Source: Candidatus Omnitrophota bacterium (GTDB taxonomy: Bacteria; Omnitrophota; Gorgyraeia; Gygaellales; Profunditerraquicolaceae). From it: DNA of 44,258 nucleotides. The DNA is taken from the NCBI GenBank assembly GCA_018895075.1, contig JAHIOW010000048.1:1-44258 (forward strand), in the 5' to 3' direction. Shown piece after piece: positions 23,822 through 32,145 of the stretch; position 1 is the first letter of the stretch; every line of letters begins with the position of its first letter. The notes below the pieces were generated by a model that saw only the letters and a program-made list of their open reading frames with translations, had not been told where the DNA came from and did no database searches. The position numbers and the translations under genes were made by a program.

Positions 23822-24791
23822 TGATTTTCATCCTGACATCAGGAAATCTTTTTTCTACCAGGGTAGAACCTTTTTCTTTTCCTAAAACAAATATGCTTGT
23901 TGCCAGGGCGTCCGCAGTCAGGCAATCCGGCGCAATTACCGTCACAGAAACCACACCGGAATCCAGGGGGTATCCTGTCTTGGGATTAAATATATGTGCG
24001 TAGCGTCTGTTGCCCTGTATAAAAAACTGTTCGTAATCGCCGGAGGTTGCTACCGCTTTATTTTTTAATTCTAAACGTTGGAGAAAAGCAGCGTGGCGCG
24101 GGTCTTTTACTGCCACCTTCCAGGATTTACCCTTTATGTCGCCTAAGGCATATATATCACCACCGGCATTGATCAGGCAATCCTTTATACCTTTTTCTTT
24201 TAACTTCTTTACGGCGCAATCTATGGCGTAACCTTTAGCCACTGCCCCCAGGTCTATCTTCATCCCCTGAACGCTAAATTTTACCACATTTTCGGCATTA
24301 TTAAAAATAATTTTATCAAAACCTACAAGATTCAGCGCCTCTTTTATCTCTTCATCTCTGGGTAAATAATATTTTTTATCCGTAAACCCCCACAGATCCA
24401 TCAGCGGCCCCACGGTGATATCAAATGCTCCATCGCTAAGCTGCCAGAATTCTTCTGCCTTTTGCAGAATATACAAAGTATCCGCACTTACCTTTAGCTC
24501 GCCGCGTTTATTTAATCTGACAACCTCGCTATCCTCTCTATATTTACTCAAGAGGCCTTCAATTCTTTTTATTTCAGTAAAGGCGACCTTGGCTGCCTCT
24601 TTATCCGGTGAACTAACCTCCACAAATGTACCCATCACTATGCGGCTGTCTTTATAGAGTTGCTGATTCTGACAACCGACTAAAAGCGTAAAACTCAAAG
24701 CGCAAAGCGCAAAACCAAAACTTAAAACATAAAACTTTAAACTTTGAGTTTTAACTCTACGCTTTTCGCTTTGCACTCTACGCTGTATCAT
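23790..24791 (-). CDS. apbE: ApbE-family FAD:protein FMN transferase, lipoprotein
   Basis: A 333-residue ApbE. These enzymes attach FMN from FAD to Thr/Ser of target proteins in the envelope. Signatures are RIVMGTFVEV, a central GAVAKGYAID, NAGGDIYALG, SGDYEQFF and HIFNPKTGYPLDSGVVSVTV, and the C-terminal DALATSIFVLG. A lipobox LLVGC places the anchor Cys at residue 40. Residues 1-40, including the hydrophobic core, are encoded by an inverted repeat made of short AAAGCG/AAACTC words (24671-24790), so the export signal appears to have been recruited from a mobile or expanding repeat. The gene overlaps polX by 4 bp and nfnA by 32 bp. No obvious flavinylation target is present nearby. Confidence 0.92.
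   Translation of the reverse strand: MIQRRVQSEKRRVKTQSLKFYVLSFGFALCALSFTLLVGCQNQQLYKDSRIVMGTFVEVSSPDKEAAKVAFTEIKRIEGLLSKYREDSEVVRLNKRGELKVSADTLYILQKAEEFWQLSDGAFDITVGPLMDLWGFTDKKYYLPRDEEIKEALNLVGFDKIIFNNAENVVKFSVQGMKIDLGAVAKGYAIDCAVKKLKEKGIKDCLINAGGDIYALGDIKGKSWKVAVKDPRHAAFLQRLELKNKAVATSGDYEQFFIQGNRRYAHIFNPKTGYPLDSGVVSVTVIAPDCLTADALATSIFVLGKEKGSTLVEKRFPDVRMKIIESKDVPNNS
24671..24784. repeat. Inverted array of short A-rich words within the apbE 5' coding region
   Basis: On the plus strand AAAACTCAAAG (24690-24700) is the reverse complement of CTTTGAGTTTT (24742-24752), and AAAAGCGTA (24682-24690) of TACGCTTTT (24758-24766). CAAAGCG and AAAAC words recur within each arm. It ends with GACAACCGAC, the word that is arrayed in nfnB. 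The whole element codes for the signal peptide. Confidence 0.75.
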
Positions 24792-26497
24792 TTTTTTATC
24801 GTCTTTAATAATTCCTCGACCGCAAGCGTATTAATCACTTCGTTTTTACTCAGCCAGCCGCGCCGCGCCACAGATACGCCTAATTTCATCATCTCCAGCT
24901 GCTCGGTGGTATGCGCGTCTGTGCCTATAACTAACTTTGCGCCTATCTCTTTTGCCCGACGGCAGTTCAGGTCATTTAAATCTAACCTCTGGGGAAAGGC
25001 ATTTATCTCTAAAAAAGTATTTGTATCTCTTGCTGCTTTCAAAACTTCATCCGTATCTATATCGTAAGCATCGCGGCTACCCCATAGCCTGCCTGTAGGG
25101 TGTGCAATAATATGGGCATATTTATTCCGGCATACCCTGATAAGCCTCTTGGTCAACTGCGATTTAGATTGTTTAAAACCGCTGTGAATCGCTGCCACTA
25201 CCACATCAAATTCTCTTAATGTCTCGTCTTTATAATCAAGCCTCCCGTCAGAGTCGATATCCGCTTCTGTGCCGTATAAAATCCTAAAACCTTTTATTTT
25301 TTTATTCAACTGCCCTATCTGGCGTCTCTTTTTCTTTAAATCCGCCACACTTAATCCGCCTGCTACCTTTAAACTTTGAGAATGGTCAGTGATGGCAATA
25401 TAGGAATAACCCCTGAGTTTTGCTGCCCGGGCCATTTCTTCAATGGTATTGCCGCCGTCTGACCAACGCGAATGCACATGCAGGTCTCCTTTTAGGTCTT
25501 GGACCTTGATCAGTTCAGGTAACTGAAATTTTTGTGCCAGCTCTATTTCTCCGGCGTCCTCCCTTAATTCCGGCTCAATATAAGACATCCTTAACGTCTT
25601 GAATATATCCTCTTCGGTCTGCCCGGTGATAAATCTATTCTTGCGGAAAACTCCGTATTCGTTTATCTTCAGCCCCTTTCTTATGGCTATCTGCCTGATT
25701 TTAATATTAAAATTTTTAGAGCCCGTGAAATATAAGAGTGCTGCGCCAAAAGATTTTCTTTCTACCACACGGCAGTCTACCTGGATATCATCCTTTGTGC
25801 GTACCGAAGACTTGGTTTCTCCTCTGGCTAAAACCTCTCCTACATCAGGATGTTTGGTGAAGATATTCATAATTTTGTGCGGCCGGTCTGAAATTGCCAG
25901 GATATCAATATCGCGCACAGTCTCTTTCTGACGCCTCAGGCTTCCGGCGTAAGATATTTTTTTAACCCCGGCTAAAGCGCCAAGTGCTTTGATAAATTCA
26001 TCCGCCACCTGGATTGCCTGCGCCAGAGTCATCCTCTCTCTCCCTCTTTTTAAGAGTTCGATGCCTTTGGAAATATTCTCAACGGTCTTTTTTTTGATGC
26101 CGAAAATTCCCTTCAGTTTATTCTTTTTTATAGCCCCCTCTAAACCCGCAATATTCTTTATCTTCAGTTTCTCATATAATAGTTTCGCAGTTTTGGGCCC
26201 CACCGAAGGAATATTAAGCAAATCTAAGAGTCCGGCTGGTATGGTCTTTTTTAAATCTTCATACACTTTTATTCTGCCGGTTTCCACAAACTCTTTTATC
26301 CTCTCCGCCAGATCCTTACCTATTCCGGGAATCTGTGTAAGTTTATCGCCCCTTATAAAATTTTCTATATCTTCGCTCAATCCTGCAATATTCTCTGCTG
26401 CCCTCTCGTAGGCGCGGATTCGAAAAGGGTTGCCGCCCTTAATCTCTAAGATCTTGACGATTTCGCGAAAAATCTCGCTGATTTTTAAGTTTTTCAC
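24788..26497 (-). CDS. polX: PolX-type family X DNA polymerase with C-terminal PHP domain
   Basis: A 569-residue PolX. The N terminus has helix-hairpin-helix repeats (FRIRAYERAAENI, QIPGIGKDLAERIKEF, PSVGPKTAKLLYEKL). The palm contains the pol beta-type GS motif AGSLRRQKETVRDIDILA with the metal-binding acidic pair, then IQVDCRVVE with the third acidic residue and LLYFTGSKNFN. From about residue 340 a PHP domain begins (DLHVHSRWSDGGN, ITDHSQSL, EADIDSDGRL, IIAHPTGR, GTDAHTTEQL), which gives 3'-5' exonuclease and AP-endonuclease activity in known PolX enzymes. The role is gap-filling base-excision repair. It overlaps the TPR gene upstream and apbE downstream by 4 bp each. Confidence 0.96.
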   Translation of the reverse strand: MKNLKISEIFREIVKILEIKGGNPFRIRAYERAAENIAGLSEDIENFIRGDKLTQIPGIGKDLAERIKEFVETGRIKVYEDLKKTIPAGLLDLLNIPSVGPKTAKLLYEKLKIKNIAGLEGAIKKNKLKGIFGIKKKTVENISKGIELLKRGRERMTLAQAIQVADEFIKALGALAGVKKISYAGSLRRQKETVRDIDILAISDRPHKIMNIFTKHPDVGEVLARGETKSSVRTKDDIQVDCRVVERKSFGAALLYFTGSKNFNIKIRQIAIRKGLKINEYGVFRKNRFITGQTEEDIFKTLRMSYIEPELREDAGEIELAQKFQLPELIKVQDLKGDLHVHSRWSDGGNTIEEMARAAKLRGYSYIAITDHSQSLKVAGGLSVADLKKKRRQIGQLNKKIKGFRILYGTEADIDSDGRLDYKDETLREFDVVVAAIHSGFKQSKSQLTKRLIRVCRNKYAHIIAHPTGRLWGSRDAYDIDTDEVLKAARDTNTFLEINAFPQRLDLNDLNCRRAKEIGAKLVIGTDAHTTEQLEMMKLGVSVARRGWLSKNEVINTLAVEELLKTIKK

Positions 26498-27339
26498 AAA
26501 TCCCCTTTGATTTCTCTCAGCGCTTCATTTTCTGGATCTAATTCTTCTGCCTTCAGAATATAAAGATTAAACTTATCTACGTCGCCTTTCTTTTTATAGG
26601 CCTGGGCTAACCGGGCATTAACAGTAGCAAAATCCGGGGTGAGTTTCACCGCATATTCTAATTCTTGAATTGCCTTATCAATATTACCGCCAACTATCCG
26701 GGGCGCGAGCAGATAAAACGTACCTAGCCCTAAACGCACCTCAGATAAATCCGGAGCCAGAGTTTTTGCTTTGACAAAAAAACCTCCTACTCTCGTGCCA
26801 TAGGCAACCTTGTATAAAAATCCGCCTAAAGAGGCCTTTTTGGCATTTATGCTGCCCATCAGCATATAAACCAGGGCCTTATTTTCTCTGTCTAAATCCG
26901 GCTGCCCTAATACCTCCTGCAAAATACCAGAGGCCTCCTCAAATTTATCTTCATGATACCTCATATAAGATAGACTGATTAAACTTGATGCGTGAGCCGG
27001 ATATTTAGATAAAATTTGCTTTAAAAGTTTTTCTGATTCTTGGAATCTATAAGTGCGCCGGAATATTTCGGCTTTCGCCCATAAGGCGCATAAATCGCCA
27101 GGCTCAACTAATAATATCTTCTCGGCCTCGGCTAAGGCAAGTTTATCTTTCCTTAATTTAAGATTTCTTAAGATATTTTTCCGGGAGCCATCTAAATCAA
27201 AAGGAAGACGCATTCTTTGTACTCTTCTTTTCTCTTGCTTAATTAAATGACTCCTCAACGGACAATATCTATCTTCAAACAAAAAAAACGGCACAACCGC
27301 CGCAACCAATATAACCAATACCAAAACATATTTTTTCAT
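26494..27339 (-). CDS. TPR-repeat protein with N-terminal membrane anchor
   Basis: A 281-residue protein. A hydrophobic N-terminal segment (VLVLVILVAAVVPFFLF) without a lipobox suggests a membrane anchor or signal. Tetratricopeptide-like helices follow from about residue 55: CALWAKAEIFRRTYRFQESEK, HASSLISLSYMRYHEDKFEE and ATVNARLAQAYKKKGDVDKF. A loop VGGFFVKAKTLAPDLSEVRLG resembles the TRAP-transporter-type TPR (TtpA/TatT-like) but I cannot assign it. It is the first gene of a run that overlaps polX. It probably acts as an envelope protein scaffold. Upstream lies the 190-bp repeat element. Confidence 0.8.
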   Translation of the reverse strand: MKKYVLVLVILVAAVVPFFLFEDRYCPLRSHLIKQEKRRVQRMRLPFDLDGSRKNILRNLKLRKDKLALAEAEKILLVEPGDLCALWAKAEIFRRTYRFQESEKLLKQILSKYPAHASSLISLSYMRYHEDKFEEASGILQEVLGQPDLDRENKALVYMLMGSINAKKASLGGFLYKVAYGTRVGGFFVKAKTLAPDLSEVRLGLGTFYLLAPRIVGGNIDKAIQELEYAVKLTPDFATVNARLAQAYKKKGDVDKFNLYILKAEELDPENEALREIKGDL

Positions 27340-27357
27340 AATATGTTTATCGGGGAC

Positions 27358-27547
27358 GTTTGTTAATAGTCAATTAAATTAGGTAACTCTTTAAGGGTAT
27401 TGGGTAATTGGGATATCGGGGTCTGGTTATTGGGGGATTGGAATATCAGGGATAAAAGATTTATTATATATAACCAGTTGTGCCTAATCCCCAAATCACC
27501 TAATCTCCAAATCCTAATCACCTAATCCCCTAATCACCTTAACAAAC
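27358..27547. repeat. MITE-like intergenic element: terminal inverted repeats enclosing two opposed short-word arrays
   Basis: GTTTGTTAA (27358-27366) and TTAACAAAC (27539-27547) are perfect inverted ends. Inside, the left arm has repeated ATTGGG/GATTGG-type words (27395-27450) and the right arm repeats CCTAATC/CCAAATC words in the opposite sense (27482-27538). The centre is AT-rich. Transcribed, it could form one long imperfect hairpin. No ORF is visible in this 271-bp gap between panE and the TPR gene. Confidence 0.65.
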
Positions 27548-27581
27548 ATTAGCGAATTATTGGGCTATTACAATGTTACCG

Positions 27582-27594
27582 AAGGTGCCACCTT
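27582..27594. repeat. Palindrome AAGGTGCCACCTT downstream of panE
   Basis: A perfect 13-nt palindrome (AAGGTG-C-CACCTT) lies just past the panE stop. On the minus strand it is preceded by the stop codon and is not followed by a clear U-tract. The core GGTGGCACCTT recurs at 29405-29415 next to a GGGGA palindrome, suggesting a dispersed element. Confidence 0.5.
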
Positions 27595-27610
27595 TTCGTC
27601 TAACCATAGT

Positions 27611-28540
27611 TTAATCTACTGCCAGGTTATAACTGGACTCAATGGTCTTTACCAGATCCACCAAAACCGAATTTACCGGCGTCGGTATCCTTAACTCCTG
27701 TGCCTGGCGGACAATCACCCCGTTAATAAAATCTATCTCTGTGCGCCTCTTTTTTAGAACATCCTGGAGCATACTGGATACGTTGCTGGCAGTGGCCTCG
27801 CAAACCGCTTCTACCTTTGCTAGCGGGTCATCATAGATGAGTTTTATCCTTTTTCTTTTGGCAATGCGGATGGCCTCCAATACCGCATCCTTTAAAATCC
27901 GCCGTGTCCCTTCAAACTCTATCAGTTTTCCATTATTCAGACGGGTTATTACCGTAAGCGCATTTATACCTACATTTATAATTAACTTTGACCATAAAAG
28001 GCCTTTTATATCCCGGGAAATCCTGGTCTCCAAACCCGCGTTATTAAAGATTTCACGGATTAGGCGCATTTTAGCCGGGATCTTGCCGTCTATGCGGCCA
28101 ATTACAGTCTCGCCTCGCCCTGCGTGTTTTACGCATCCTGCATCTATTAAAGTTGCCCCCAGGTTAGTCACTCCGCCAACCACCTTCTCTGAACCTGCGG
28201 CCTCGGCAATAATTTCAATGTTACCCACGCCATTCTGTAAAGTCAGGATGCTTGTATTGTCGCTGATTAGAGGCTTAACATCCAGTATAGCGCGTTTGGT
28301 ATCATAAGATTTTACACAGATAATTATCAAATCCGTATTTTCTATCTCCCTTGCATCGCTGGTGGCTTTAACCTGGGCCTTGTAGTTTCCGGAAATGCCT
28401 TCTACAATTACACCCTGTTGTTTGATTTTTGCGGCGCGCTCTTTATCTTTATCCAAAAGCCAGATCTCCTCTTTGCCCTTTGACAAAAAAGCGGCAAATA
28501 AACAACCCATCGCCCCCGGACCCACTATGACTATCTTCAT
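27611..28540 (-). CDS. panE: 2-dehydropantoate 2-reductase family
   Basis: A 309-residue NADPH-dependent reductase of the ketopantoate reductase (PanE/ApbA) family. The N-terminal nucleotide motif is GPGAMG at residues 7-12. LTLQNGVGNIE in the middle matches the family, and LLWSKLIINVGINALTVI carries the catalytic Lys. The C-terminal domain has the substrate-binding SSMLQDV and EIDFINGVIV motifs. It would reduce ketopantoate to pantoate after PanB. Sequence does not separate PanE from close paralogues acting on other 2-keto acids, but panB nearby supports it. It starts 13 bp after recO. Confidence 0.9.
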   Translation of the reverse strand: MKIVIVGPGAMGCLFAAFLSKGKEEIWLLDKDKERAAKIKQQGVIVEGISGNYKAQVKATSDAREIENTDLIIICVKSYDTKRAILDVKPLISDNTSILTLQNGVGNIEIIAEAAGSEKVVGGVTNLGATLIDAGCVKHAGRGETVIGRIDGKIPAKMRLIREIFNNAGLETRISRDIKGLLWSKLIINVGINALTVITRLNNGKLIEFEGTRRILKDAVLEAIRIAKRKRIKLIYDDPLAKVEAVCEATASNVSSMLQDVLKKRRTEIDFINGVIVRQAQELRIPTPVNSVLVDLVKTIESSYNLAVD

Positions 28541-28553
28541 TGTCCTACCTCCC

Positions 28554-29345
28554 CTAAAATTTTCTTTCTGTCATCCCGGATAACTCCTTATAGGAAAAAT
28601 TATTCAATTTATTGAGAACCTTCTGGGACTTAAGTTCTTTTTCTAAATGAAAATCCAAAAATGCATTCAGTAATGTATTTAGCTCTTTTTTAATCTGTGG
28701 GTTCATGCCTAGATTAAGATTGGTTTTCAGGTCGTTCTTCTCGATATGCAAGATTGTCGCTACTGTACCTCTGAAGATAAGACGGGCGGCAGGATCCCGG
28801 CTCCTACATTCCGAACAGAGTAACCCCCCGAGATTTAAACTAAATTTGGATGGGCCGCTGATCCTTACGCCACAACAGACACAAGAATCAAAATGCGGTT
28901 TAAATCCGGAAAAGACTAACATCTTAATCTTAAATATGGTCATTATCTTATCGGGATTATTATATGTTTCCAACTCTTTAAGGCAGGCCAGAGCGAGATT
29001 AAAGACATCTTCATTTTTATCCTCCGGCGGCATAACTACATCTAAAAGTTCCATCATTACGCTGCCACAGCCTATCTTGATCATATTCTGCCTCATCAGA
29101 TTAAAATTATCTTTTATCTCACATCCAGTTACAAGATGTAATGATGAATTCCTCTTTTTATAAAATATTATGTCGTTATAAGAAAAGGGCTCCAGCGTGC
29201 TGGAAAATTTAGCAGAATCCTCTCTTATGCCTTTTAGTATACCGCTGACCTTACCAAAATCCCGGGTATAGAAATTGGCAATGATTGATGTCTCGCGAAA
29301 ATCACGCTTATTTAAAACTATAGCTTCGTTTTTATGGATAGACAT
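28554..29345 (-). CDS. recO: DNA repair protein RecO
   Basis: A 263-residue RecO. The N-terminal OB fold starts EAIVLNKRDFRETSIIANFYTRDFG and continues KGIRE, typical of the family. The helical C-terminal part carries a zinc-like knuckle, C155/C158 and C177/C180 (CVCCG, CSEC), with LNLGGLLCSEC. RecO loads RecA on SSB-coated DNA with RecR in gap repair. Length is normal. It lies 36 bp after ybeY and 13 bp before panE in the same run. Confidence 0.92.
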   Translation of the reverse strand: MSIHKNEAIVLNKRDFRETSIIANFYTRDFGKVSGILKGIREDSAKFSSTLEPFSYNDIIFYKKRNSSLHLVTGCEIKDNFNLMRQNMIKIGCGSVMMELLDVVMPPEDKNEDVFNLALACLKELETYNNPDKIMTIFKIKMLVFSGFKPHFDSCVCCGVRISGPSKFSLNLGGLLCSECRSRDPAARLIFRGTVATILHIEKNDLKTNLNLGMNPQIKKELNTLLNAFLDFHLEKELKSQKVLNKLNNFSYKELSGMTERKF

Positions 29346-29381
29346 TTTAATCTAATCAATGTTATATGTAACCCTAAGTGA

Positions 29382-29849
29382 TTAAACAGGTTCTAGATGC
29401 TTAGGGTGGCACCTTGGGGAGCGTCCCCAGAGAGTGGTTAGTATATGGTTGGCTTTCTTATCCATCATCTGTCTTTGCCTGAGGCGTTTATCATCGTAAC
29501 CTAAAAGATGAAGCAGGCCATGGATTACATACAGGCACAGTTCCTGTGATAGGCTGGTCTTATAGGTGCCGGCATTAACCAGGGCCGTATCCGTAGATAT
29601 AAATATATCGGCAAATATATTATCTGAAATCGCAGGCTCGCTCAGGTCAAAGGCTATAACATCCGTAGGGGCATCCCTATCAAGATACTTTAAATTAAGT
29701 TTTCTGATTTCCTTGTCGCTTACAAAATAAATAGCTATCTCGCCAGAATTTTTTATGCCCTCTGATGACAGGGTATTAAGGGCTATCTTTTTTATCTTTT
29801 TCGGATGGATTAAGGCTTTCTTTTGGAGATTTCTTATGGTTATTTTCAC
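29382..29849 (-). CDS. ybeY: Endoribonuclease YbeY with a variant zinc site
   Basis: A 155-residue YbeY, started at GTG (29849), which acts in 16S rRNA 3' maturation and ribosome quality control. Recognisable segments are IYFVSDKEIRKLNLKYLDRD, PTDVIAFDL and the metal site HGLLHLLGYDD. H110 and H114 are in place, but position 120, a third His in most YbeY proteins, is Asp. The last ~17 residues are encoded by a dispersed GGGGA palindrome, so the native C terminus has probably been replaced. The start lies within the 3' end of the HD-domain gene (74-bp overlap). Confidence 0.88.
   Translation of the reverse strand: MKITIRNLQKKALIHPKKIKKIALNTLSSEGIKNSGEIAIYFVSDKEIRKLNLKYLDRDAPTDVIAFDLSEPAISDNIFADIFISTDTALVNAGTYKTSLSQELCLYVIHGLLHLLGYDDKRLRQRQMMDKKANHILTTLWGRSPRCHPKHLEPV
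29405..29428. repeat. REP-like GGTGGCACCTT plus GGGGAGCGTCCCC (copy 2) inside the ybeY 3' end
   Basis: GGTGGCACCTT is followed directly by the 13-mer GGGGAGCGTCCCC (29416-29428), identical to 14260-14272. Here the repeat lies within the ybeY frame and codes for its last residues (LWGRSPRCHPKH). Confidence 0.65.
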
Positions 29850-31176
29850 TCTCTTTGGTTCTCTCTGGGTAGGTTATGCGGCTGTGGTATATCCCGCTTA
29901 ATATGCGGATAAACGCTGCTGAGATTTTTTCTAAATCCTTAAGGGTTAAATCGCATTCATCGAGTTGTCCGTCAATAAATTTATTATTGATAATTTTATG
30001 CACTACCTCCTGGATATTCGCCGGGGTCAATTCCTTTAAGGCCCGCGTTGCTGCCTCTACCGAATCTGCTAATAAGACTACGGCTGTCTCTTTAGTATTA
30101 GGCTTAGGGCCCGGGTAACGGAAACCCTCTTCCTTAATCTCCTGGTGTTCCTCAAGGTTCTCTAAAGCCCGCCGGTAAAAATAATAAACCAGGCTCGTGC
30201 CGTGATGCTGCACAATAAAATCTATGAGGCTGGGATTAAGTTTATACTTCCTTGCCAGCTCTACGCCCTCTTTGACATGGTTTATAATTACGAGTTTGCT
30301 CATTGTCGGGGCCAGGGTATCGTGCTTGCTCTTATCTGATTCATAATTTTCACTGAAATATCCCGGTTTCTCTAGTTTCCCGATATCGTGGTAATAGCCT
30401 CCTACCCTGGCTAACAGCGCATTAGCGCCTACTGCCCGGCAGCCAGACTCTGATAGATTACCCACAACCAGGCTATGATGATATGTGCCGGGCGCCTCTA
30501 ATATCAGGCGCTGTAAAAGGGAATGATTAAAATCAGTTAATTCTAAGAGGCTGATATTCGTTACTGTCTTAAAAAGATATTCAAAGACAGGCAGGATCCC
30601 AACTACAATAATACTTGATACAATAGCATTAAGTATAAGAACTATATAGTTAATTGAATCCTGGATCTGAAAGCGGTCAATAAAGAATAAGGTTAGCGCC
30701 TGCAGTAAGCCGACAATAAAACCCGCGCTGATAATAGCCATACGCCTGCGGATATTCATAACCAACAGGCTTGATGAGATACCGCTTATTAAAAATAATA
30801 CTCCCAGATATAAATTATTGCCTGCGATGGATGCGATAGCAATACAAGAGGCAAGCGTAATCAACAAAGAAATTTGTAACTGAGCAAACAATATCGTAGT
30901 TAACATCGGTATAATACAGAAGGGGATATAATATACCGGCCATCCCTGCTTTATAATAAAATAGGCAGTAACAAAGCTCATTACAAAAAGCAGGTTAATA
31001 TTCAAGAATTTAAATCTTTGCAGGGAAAGGTCTTTATATGAAAATTTAAGATAGGCAAATAAAACCGCTAAGTATATGGGTATGAAAAGGTCTACCCCCA
31101 GGATATAACTGATTAAAAAAACTAATATTATTCCTAGAATAAACTTTATTTTATTTGTTCCGATTAACCTTATCAT
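29776..31176 (-). CDS. pgpH: PgpH-like multi-pass HD phosphohydrolase, predicted cyclic-di-AMP phosphodiesterase
   Basis: A 466-residue protein if started at the ATG at 31176; an upstream Met (31239) would overlap phoH more deeply. About seven hydrophobic segments lie in the first 220 residues. A cytoplasmic HD domain follows: LEAPGTYHHSLVVGNL, YYHDIGKLEKPGYF, a distal IINHVKEGVELARKY and IVQHHGTSLVYYFY. This is the PgpH-type HD that hydrolyses cyclic-di-AMP. Typical PgpH (about 700 residues) carries a large extracellular 7TMR-HDED domain; here it is missing. The C-terminal tail is Lys/Ser-rich and overlaps ybeY. Neighbours phoH and ybeY match the usual phoH-pgpH-ybeY order. Confidence 0.88.
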   Translation of the reverse strand: MIRLIGTNKIKFILGIILVFLISYILGVDLFIPIYLAVLFAYLKFSYKDLSLQRFKFLNINLLFVMSFVTAYFIIKQGWPVYYIPFCIIPMLTTILFAQLQISLLITLASCIAIASIAGNNLYLGVLFLISGISSSLLVMNIRRRMAIISAGFIVGLLQALTLFFIDRFQIQDSINYIVLILNAIVSSIIVVGILPVFEYLFKTVTNISLLELTDFNHSLLQRLILEAPGTYHHSLVVGNLSESGCRAVGANALLARVGGYYHDIGKLEKPGYFSENYESDKSKHDTLAPTMSKLVIINHVKEGVELARKYKLNPSLIDFIVQHHGTSLVYYFYRRALENLEEHQEIKEEGFRYPGPKPNTKETAVVLLADSVEAATRALKELTPANIQEVVHKIINNKFIDGQLDECDLTLKDLEKISAAFIRILSGIYHSRITYPERTKESENNHKKSPKESLNPSEKDKKDSP

Positions 31177-32107
31177 AAGCCTCAATAATCTTCTGCACCA
31201 GCGCATGCCTGACCACATCAGCGCCGCTAAAATAAACAAATTTTATCCCCTCGATACCCTTCAATATCTCCTGCGCCTGAAGTAATCCTAAGGGTTGGCC
31301 ATCAGGTAAATCGCTTTGAGTTATATCGCCGGTAATGACTGCCTTGGAATCAAAACCCAGGCGGGTGAGAAACATCTTCATCTGTTCAACGGTACAGTTT
31401 TGCGCTTCATCTAAAATAATGAAGGCGTCATTTAAGGTCCTTCCTCTCATATATGCCAAAGGAGCAACCTCTATAATACCTGTTTCTAAATATTTCTCAA
31501 TCGCGCTGGCCTCCATCATGTCATAAAGCGCATCATAAAGCGGCCGAAGATAGGGAGAGATCTTCTCATACATATCTCCCGGTAGAAAACCTAAAGACTC
31601 TCCTGCTTCAATTGCCGGCCGCGTCAGGATTATCCTGCGAACCTCCTGCTTCTTGAGGGCCTCAACTGCGCAAAACATAGCTAAATATGTCTTACCCGTA
31701 CCCGCAGGGCCGATACCAAAAACAACATCGTATTTTTTTATCGCCTCCACATAACCATGCTGCCCCTTTGTCTTTGGCCCTACCTGTTTAGTGCCGGATA
31801 AACGCCTCATGCTTAAATTCTGCGCCTCAATAGAAGAGACGCTCTTTTTTTTCTGGAAGTTATTTATTAAATACAACAGGTCTGTCCTGCCTACCTCGCT
31901 TTGGCCGGAGCGGGATGCATCTAATATATACTCTATGAGGCTTGTGGCTTTTTTAATATTACCGGAAGTACCGCTTATTTTTAAATGTTCGCCGCGCAGG
32001 GTTATCTTGACCCTGAATTCTTTTTCTATTGTCCTGATATTCTGGTCATGGAGCCCAAAAAGCGACTGCAACTCCTGCTGGGATTCTACCGGGATTATCT
32101 TTTGCAT
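31151..32107 (-). CDS. phoH: PhoH-family ATPase
   Basis: A 318-residue PhoH-like protein. The N-terminal ~70 residues look KH-like (VKITLRGEHLKISGTSGN). The ATPase core has Walker A GPAGTGKT at 133-140, RPAIEAGESLGFLPGD, and Walker B AFIILDEAQNCT followed by LTRLGFDSKAVITGD. PhoH proteins bind RNA and act with YbeY in RNA metabolism, and both genes are here. Length is normal. It starts 38 bp after the LysM lipoprotein gene and overlaps the HD gene. Confidence 0.95.
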   Translation of the reverse strand: MQKIIPVESQQELQSLFGLHDQNIRTIEKEFRVKITLRGEHLKISGTSGNIKKATSLIEYILDASRSGQSEVGRTDLLYLINNFQKKKSVSSIEAQNLSMRRLSGTKQVGPKTKGQHGYVEAIKKYDVVFGIGPAGTGKTYLAMFCAVEALKKQEVRRIILTRPAIEAGESLGFLPGDMYEKISPYLRPLYDALYDMMEASAIEKYLETGIIEVAPLAYMRGRTLNDAFIILDEAQNCTVEQMKMFLTRLGFDSKAVITGDITQSDLPDGQPLGLLQAQEILKGIEGIKFVYFSGADVVRHALVQKIIEAYDKVNRNK

Positions 32108-32145
32108 TAAATGAGCGCTTGAGGCGCTTCTTTGTTTGTGCGAAT

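Noticed and set aside
27358-27547. CRISPR array from the repeated words between panE and the TPR gene
   Set aside because: Units are 7-8 bases, degenerate and in both orientations, with no regular spacers and no cas genes nearby.
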